Assembly: GCA_019637955.1 (NCBI GenBank)
Contig: JAHBUS010000003.1
Coordinates: 372,001-436,000 of the forward strand
Origin: Pseudobdellovibrionaceae bacterium
Lineage (GTDB): Bacteria > Bdellovibrionota > Bdellovibrionia > Bdellovibrionales > Bdellovibrionaceae
Reading direction: 5' to 3'
DNA length: 64,000 nucleotides
The notes beneath the pieces are model-generated. The model had not been told where the DNA came from. It did not search any database and was given only the letters and a program-made list of their open reading frames with translations. Shown piece after piece: positions 60,418 through 64,000 of the stretch. The position numbers were made by a program, and so were the translations under genes. Position 1 is the stretch's first letter, and each line of letters begins with the position of its first letter.

Positions 60418-61395
60418 TCAGTCCACCGGGTGGGGGAGCGGGTTGAGATCGTCGAAGCTGAGTTCGCGGCCCGCGAATTCGGACAGGCGCGCCAGATTCA
60501 CCACCTCAGGACGGGCCTTGCCGATAAAGAGGTTTTGCGCCCGCGCGCTGAAGGCCCGCGCGAAAACGTAGGGACAGTCGCGCAGCGACTCGATCGGCAG
60601 GGTCAGATCCTCCACTTCGATCCAAGAGTCCTCGAGCTCGCGCCCGGGAGCCGAGGCGCCGGGCGTCTCGGCAAAAAACCAATCGAGGCTCGAGGCATAG
60701 CCGACATCCAGGGCCAATCGGCCGTGGTGGCCAAAGTTGGGCGAGGGCAGTTCCCAGAACTCGGAGATCGAAAGGCTCTTCGTCGGAAACGGCAACAAGC
60801 GTTGAACCGTGGCCGCGCGCCCGGCCTCCACAAAAGCCGAAAGGGCCGAGGCCTCGTGCGTGGGCTTGAACGCGAGGCCCGAGATCAAGCCAAACGCATT
60901 CTCGTGGTGGCGCCCGTCGATCCGGCAAAAGAGGCCGGTGGAACCCAAATGGTAAAAGCGCAAGCTCAGCCCGCGCTCTTCGGCCCAGTCGGCGGCATCC
61001 GACGCCCAAAACCAATTCGAGGGCACGGCAAACGGCGTGAGCGGCGTCTTGGTGAGAAAGTGGCAAAAGAACAAATCGCGTTCGATGAGTTCGAGCTTCG
61101 CATTGCGCCGGGCCTCGACGGGGTCGATGTGCGCGGCAAAGCCGTTCGAGTTCTGATGCGCCGACGTGAGCATCGCCAGGCGCTCGAGCGCTTCCGCGAA
61201 GGCTTTCAAGAGGGCGGTGTCGTTGTTGTCGGAGGCGCCCCAGGTGGCCAGTTGGCGCCCTTCAAATTGAAAGGTGCACTGCAAATCGATCCAACCTTCG
61301 AGGATCTCCTCGAGCCAATCTTGCTGAGCGATCTGCAGCTCCAGAGAACCCGACCGCTCCAGCAGCCAGGCTAACGCTCTTTGCGAACTTGCCAT
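60418..61395 (-). CDS. YcaO-domain protein, shortened, with PxPxP tail
   Basis: A 325-residue YcaO family protein. The first ATP/Mg motif is ALLKAFAEALERL (E68, E71-R72) after GASDNND; the second is NSNGFAAHIDPVEARRNAKL followed by ELIERD (E102, E105-R106). In characterised YcaO proteins these are separated by roughly 100 residues, here by about a dozen, so a central portion is missing or rearranged. The end is NPLPHPVD, containing the PxPxP tail (319-323) common in azoline-forming YcaO enzymes. YcaO enzymes activate peptide backbone amides with ATP to make azolines, thioamides or amidines. No E1-like partner or TfuA gene is visible. Confidence 0.8.
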   Translation of the reverse strand: MASSQRALAWLLERSGSLELQIAQQDWLEEILEGWIDLQCTFQFEGRQLATWGASDNNDTALLKAFAEALERLAMLTSAHQNSNGFAAHIDPVEARRNAKLELIERDLFFCHFLTKTPLTPFAVPSNWFWASDAADWAEERGLSLRFYHLGSTGLFCRIDGRHHENAFGLISGLAFKPTHEASALSAFVEAGRAATVQRLLPFPTKSLSISEFWELPSPNFGHHGRLALDVGYASSLDWFFAETPGASAPGRELEDSWIEVEDLTLPIESLRDCPYVFARAFSARAQNLFIGKARPEVVNLARLSEFAGRELSFDDLNPLPHPVD

Positions 61396-62912
61396 AATTC
61401 CGTTCCCGATGAAAAGGTCGAAAACCCGAGCGTCCAGGGTTTACGAGCGACCGTAAAGTACGGCGAAACCGCCACCGGATAGATGGCGGCATTTTTGAGA
61501 AGATCGAAGTGGAGCTGCTTGAGCTTGCGCAGGCGCACGTCTTTGTCGGGCGTCTCGATGTAATCGCGAAGCCACAATCCGCCATCGAGCCCCGGCAGTT
61601 GAAAGATGCGCGCTTCAAAATTGTGGCCCAAGGACGCGAGGCTCTCGGTCCAGGCCGAGTCGCTCGACACGACGTAGATGTCGGGCCGTTGATCGACGGG
61701 GAGTCCGTACGGGTAGTCGTCGAGATCAAGAACGCGGATCTCCGGGTTGTCTTTGAAATAGGCGCGGAGCTTTTCGGCGTTTTCTTTGGGGCCGCCAATG
61801 GTGAACGGCCGCGGTAGGGCGCCGCCCTGCTCATTTTTGCGAAGATTCGAAATCTCTTGGCGCTGCGGTTCCGACAGCGTCCCTTCACTCAAGGCTTGAA
61901 AGTACTCGACGGTGGGTTTGGACCCGCGCAGGCTTTTGAGCTGTTTCAGGTAGGCCTCCATCAGGCGGGCACCGTGAAAACGCTGGGCCGGAGTGAACTC
62001 TTTGAGCGCGCTAGGCGAAAAGCAAATCAGGCGGATGCGAAACGCCATGCTCTCGTGAAAATTGAACTCGCGCGTGCGGTCCAAAACGCGGTCGAAGTCT
62101 TCGCCGCCGACGATGGCCGAAGCCGCGAGGTAATCAAAATCGCCTTTCATCAAGCGCGCGGCGGCCTCGCCATAGTCGGTCGGCACCAGCTCGATCAACT
62201 GGGGCATGTCGGCGTGGTAGTGGTAACTGGAGGGATTGATTTTGAGAACCCACGCGCCGCCCGCGTCGTCTTTGTCGAGATAGTACGGCCCGGTGGTATT
62301 GCGTTGATTGATGATCGCGGGTTTCGCCGGGTCGCCCGACAGGGCTTTGCGCGGCAAAATCGCGTAATCGGCATTGGCCAGAATTTTAACCAGGTGAGAT
62401 TTGTAGTACGGGCGCACGGGGGTCAGCACCAAGCGTCCGTCACGAACTTGAATCCCCGGGCAGGCGTCATCAATCGAGTTGAGTTTTTGGCCCGGGCAGA
62501 GAAAGGTGCGCAAGTCCCCGTGACCGGTGCCGCCGTAGAGAACCGACCGTTTCAACGAGCGGGCGGCATCTTCGGCACCGATGGCATCGCCATCAACCGT
62601 CACCGCGCGCTTCGGATCGAATTCAAAAACGAGATCGTCACCCTCCCACACAAAACTTTTCGCGACGCCGGGCTGCAGATTTTGATTGATGTCGTATTCG
62701 ACCAGGGAGCTGTGCAGGTTCTGCACCAATTCGTACTCCTCCATCGAAAGAATTTTCGACGGATCCAGATCCTGCGCGCTCTTAAAAAAGACGGTGGCCA
62801 TTTTCATTCTTGTGACCTCAGGCGACACCGCTTGATTGTGTCTCAAGAAAAAAAAGGCCGCCACCAATAAAAGAGCGCTCCCGGCGCCAAGCATCAGAGC
62901 GCGGCTCTTCAT
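61371..62912 (-). CDS. OppA/SBP_bac_5-type extracellular solute-binding protein, membrane-anchored
   Basis: A 513-residue protein beginning MKSRALMLGAGSALLLVAAF, a helix without an obvious signal cleavage or lipobox, so probably anchored. The family pattern of peptide-binding proteins is seen: SMEEYELVQNLHSSLVEYD, LQPGVAKSFVWEGDDLVFEF, DAARSLKRSVLYGG, TGPYYLDKDD. Members bind oligopeptides or other solutes for ABC import. No permease or ATPase follows, so it may feed a sensor rather than a transporter. Its ATG directly follows the stop of the small protein gene (TAAATG) and its end overlaps ycaO by 25 bases. Confidence 0.85.
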   Translation of the reverse strand: MKSRALMLGAGSALLLVAAFFFLRHNQAVSPEVTRMKMATVFFKSAQDLDPSKILSMEEYELVQNLHSSLVEYDINQNLQPGVAKSFVWEGDDLVFEFDPKRAVTVDGDAIGAEDAARSLKRSVLYGGTGHGDLRTFLCPGQKLNSIDDACPGIQVRDGRLVLTPVRPYYKSHLVKILANADYAILPRKALSGDPAKPAIINQRNTTGPYYLDKDDAGGAWVLKINPSSYHYHADMPQLIELVPTDYGEAAARLMKGDFDYLAASAIVGGEDFDRVLDRTREFNFHESMAFRIRLICFSPSALKEFTPAQRFHGARLMEAYLKQLKSLRGSKPTVEYFQALSEGTLSEPQRQEISNLRKNEQGGALPRPFTIGGPKENAEKLRAYFKDNPEIRVLDLDDYPYGLPVDQRPDIYVVSSDSAWTESLASLGHNFEARIFQLPGLDGGLWLRDYIETPDKDVRLRKLKQLHFDLLKNAAIYPVAVSPYFTVARKPWTLGFSTFSSGTELWQVRKER

Positions 62913-63194
62913 TTAGATGCCTTCACACTTGCCCGAAGATTTCGGGATGTCATTCAAGCCCGCTTTCTGAATCAAACCTTGCTGAATCACCTGGGAGTCT
63001 TTCAAGATCTCGTACACCGAGCGTTTCATAAGAATTCGTCCGCTTGAAGGGTCGATGGCCAAGTAGCCCCGCTCGATCAGATCGCGAACCATGTCGGCGG
63101 CATCGCGGTCTTGCGGCGTTTGGGCTTGCAGGGTGGTTCCAGAAAGAATCATCGCGAGAATCGAGCCCAAGAGGGCGGTGCGGTTCAGTTTCAT
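62913..63194 (-). CDS. Small exported protein, possible YcaO substrate (copy 1)
   Basis: A 93-residue protein from ATG 63194: signal peptide (MKLNRTALLGSILAMILSGT), a conserved domain GYLAIDPSSGRILMKRSVYE, and a Ser/Cys-containing end NDIPKSSGKCEGI. It is 40-50% like the protein at 63344-63691 through the domain. The terminal motif K-S-S-G-K-C-E suits a RiPP core, since YcaO enzymes act on Cys and Ser/Thr. The stop is immediately followed by the binding protein ATG. The Sec signal is unusual for a RiPP leader, so it may instead be an ordinary exported protein. Confidence 0.8.
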   Translation of the reverse strand: MKLNRTALLGSILAMILSGTTLQAQTPQDRDAADMVRDLIERGYLAIDPSSGRILMKRSVYEILKDSQVIQQGLIQKAGLNDIPKSSGKCEGI

Positions 63195-63246
63195 AAAGGT
63201 CCCTTTTTCAATCGCGCGCCAGCGCGCGAAGGTTGGATGGTCGCCC

Positions 63247-63276
63247 ATTATAAAGGCGAGAGGGACCTGTTTGAAA
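63247..63276 (-). promoter_or_regulatory. Promoter of small exported protein copy 1
   Basis: On the minus strand TTTCAA (63276-63271) and TATAAT (63252-63247) with 18-base spacing, about 55 bases upstream of the start at 63194. The same TTTCAA box with TATATT occurs before copy 2. Confidence 0.55.
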
Positions 63277-63307
63277 CCGGGGGCTTCAGAGCTGAAGCGA
63301 TTTCAGA

Positions 63308-63332
63308 ACCGGTGCCCAGAAGGGGCACCGGT
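63308..63332 (-). terminator. Perfect 10-bp hairpin between the two small protein genes
   Basis: ACCGGTGCCC and GGGCACCGGT around the loop CTTCT (minus strand) directly after the stop of copy 2 (63344). The following bases (TCTGAA) lack a T tract, so it would be a leaky terminator or RNA-stabilising stem between copy 2 and copy 1. Confidence 0.6.
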
Positions 63333-63343
63333 GGCATGGAGCT

Positions 63344-63691
63344 TTAGATCGTTTCGCAGCGGCCGGTGGTTTTGATCCCGATGTCATCGGACACCTGATG
63401 AGCGTTGACGTCGGCCATATTGCATTTCGCCGTCGATTTGCTGATCGGGTCCATATCGGCATGGAAGGGACCACGAGGAGCCACCACGTTTTGGTCTTTC
63501 AAGATGTCGTAGATCGAGCGCTTGATCAAAATGCGGCCCGAGTCTTTATCGATCTTCAGATATCCTTTGGCGATCAGCTCATTGACGACCGCCGCGGCTT
63601 CTTGCTCCTGAGCGGGGTTTGCACTGACGGTTCCCGTGGTCAGGATCATCATCAGAACGGAACCAATCAATGTCGTACGGTTCATCGGCAT
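63344..63691 (-). CDS. Small exported protein, possible YcaO substrate (copy 2)
   Basis: A 115-residue protein (MPMNRTTLIGSVLMMILTTG signal peptide, GGAGG four bases upstream) with the same domain as copy 1 (GYLKIDKDSGRILIKRSIYD) but a longer end bearing two core-like units: SKSTAKCNMADV and IKTTGRCETI. Compared with copy 1 the repeated unit is K-[ST]-[ST]-[GA]-[KR]-C-[EN]. Tandem cores in one precursor are known in RiPPs. It is the first gene of the cluster; a secreted structural or toxin-like protein is the alternative. Confidence 0.8.
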   Translation of the reverse strand: MPMNRTTLIGSVLMMILTTGTVSANPAQEQEAAAVVNELIAKGYLKIDKDSGRILIKRSIYDILKDQNVVAPRGPFHADMDPISKSTAKCNMADVNAHQVSDDIGIKTTGRCETI

Positions 63692-63715
63692 AAAGCCTCC
63701 CTTTGTCGTGGACGC

Positions 63716-63744
63716 AATATAAAGACCGCCAATTTAGATTGAAA
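63716..63744 (-). promoter_or_regulatory. Promoter of small exported protein copy 2
   Basis: TTTCAA (63744-63739) and TATATT (63721-63716) with 17-base spacing on the minus strand, 25 bases upstream of the start at 63691. The -35 box is identical to that before copy 1. Confidence 0.55.
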
Positions 63745-63803
63745 GAGCGGCGGCGCCCCCTTGAAGGAATTACAGCCGAGAGGCTCGAGAGGTTGTCGCC
63801 AAG

Positions 63804-63840
63804 TTGAGACCGCAAAAAGTCGAAGTCTCAATCTTGAGAC
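63804..63840. promoter_or_regulatory. Three TTGAGAC half-sites upstream of copy 2
   Basis: TTGAGAC at 63804-63810, GTCTCAA at 63825-63831 and TTGAGAC at 63834-63840; the last two form a perfect 7-2-7 palindrome. They lie about 60-100 bases upstream of the copy 2 promoter and 160 bases from the plus-strand start at 63998, so could be binding sites of a dimeric activator such as the NtrC-type protein. Confidence 0.5.
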
Positions 63841-63997
63841 AAGCTTGCGGCCCAAATCAAGTTTACGTGCAGGCCGCCTCCGGCAGCCGGGCAAGTGCTT
63901 GGTCCTCGGACTTGCACAGCACCGTGTCGGGCGCCGGGATACCGGGTTCAGGCGCTCACAAACAGAAAACAACCAATTTTGAATAGGGGACTTTAAA

Positions 63998-64000
63998 ATG
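63998..64000 (+). CDS. Start codon of a further gene, outside the window
   Basis: ATG at the last three bases follows AGGGGA (about 63986-63991) at good spacing, so a plus-strand gene probably begins here, divergent from the small protein gene. Nothing can be said about its product. The 306 bases between 63692 and 63997 hold the promoter and half-sites described separately and no other gene. Confidence 0.5.

Noticed and set aside
63740-63920. Possible sigma-54 promoters near the small exported genes
   Set aside because: The GG to GC distance is 11 or 13 bases instead of 10 in the two candidates found.
1-64000. CRISPR array, rRNA or insertion sequence
   Set aside because: No regularly spaced repeats, rRNA-like stretches or transposase genes were seen; the integrase is of the tyrosine recombinase type only.

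Overview
This looks like about 64 kb of chromosome from a Gram-negative bacterium with an outer membrane. The evidence is lipoproteins, TolC-like and beta-barrel proteins, a cbb3 oxidase and many Sec-exported enzymes. The mix of a fused CcoN/CcoO oxidase, a RegB/RegA-type pair, ParBc_2-type proteins, a bacteriophytochrome and many secreted proteases and hydrolases suggests a Bdellovibrionota/Oligoflexia-like lineage, but this is inference and no rRNA or marker gene is present to settle it. Gene density is high and many neighbours overlap by ATGA, GTGA or TAATG.

Layout. (1) 1-8766, minus strand: a heavy-metal resistance operon (CzcI-like small protein, CzcC-like outer membrane factor, a very short adaptor, CzcA-like RND pump, lipoprotein, TraB/GumN-like exported protein, His/Cys-rich small protein, CPC-type P-type ATPase cut by the window edge). 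(2) 9239-18220, plus strand: an integrated element with VirB2/3/4/5/6/8/9/10-like type IV secretion genes, an excisionase-like gene and a tyrosine integrase, but no relaxase, coupling protein or VirB11 ATPase. (3) 18444-29735: scattered genes, including two trypsin-like proteases, a hybrid bacteriophytochrome kinase and a ParBc_2-type protein. (4) 29743-36346: RegB/RegA redox-type two-component pair, then a fluoride riboswitch controlling a CLC-F type transporter, PPK2, an App1-like phosphatase, a YeiH-like transporter and a second, exported ParBc_2-type protein. (5) 36343-42305: exported superoxide dismutase, LysM/beta-barrel protein, GH16 glucanase, DUF72 and SOUL proteins. (6) 42412-50430, minus strand: cbb3 oxidase and its assembly genes with an FNR-type regulator upstream. 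(7) 50452-57728: secreted enzymes, di-haem cytochrome, MFS transporter and an XRE regulator. (8) 57894-64000: an NtrC-type regulator convergent with a tight minus-strand operon of two paralogous small exported proteins, an OppA-like binding protein, a YcaO-domain enzyme and a sensor kinase.

The last region is the best candidate for an undescribed system. A compact YcaO enzyme with a C-terminal PxPxP tail is translationally packed with a peptide-binding protein and a sensor kinase. Two small exported proteins, whose C-termini share a K-[ST]-[ST]-[GA]-[KR]-C-[EN] motif (once in one, twice in the other), look like substrates. I infer a RiPP-like peptide made by the YcaO enzyme and sensed or retrieved by the binding protein and kinase/NtrC pair; the sequence supports the arrangement but not the chemistry.
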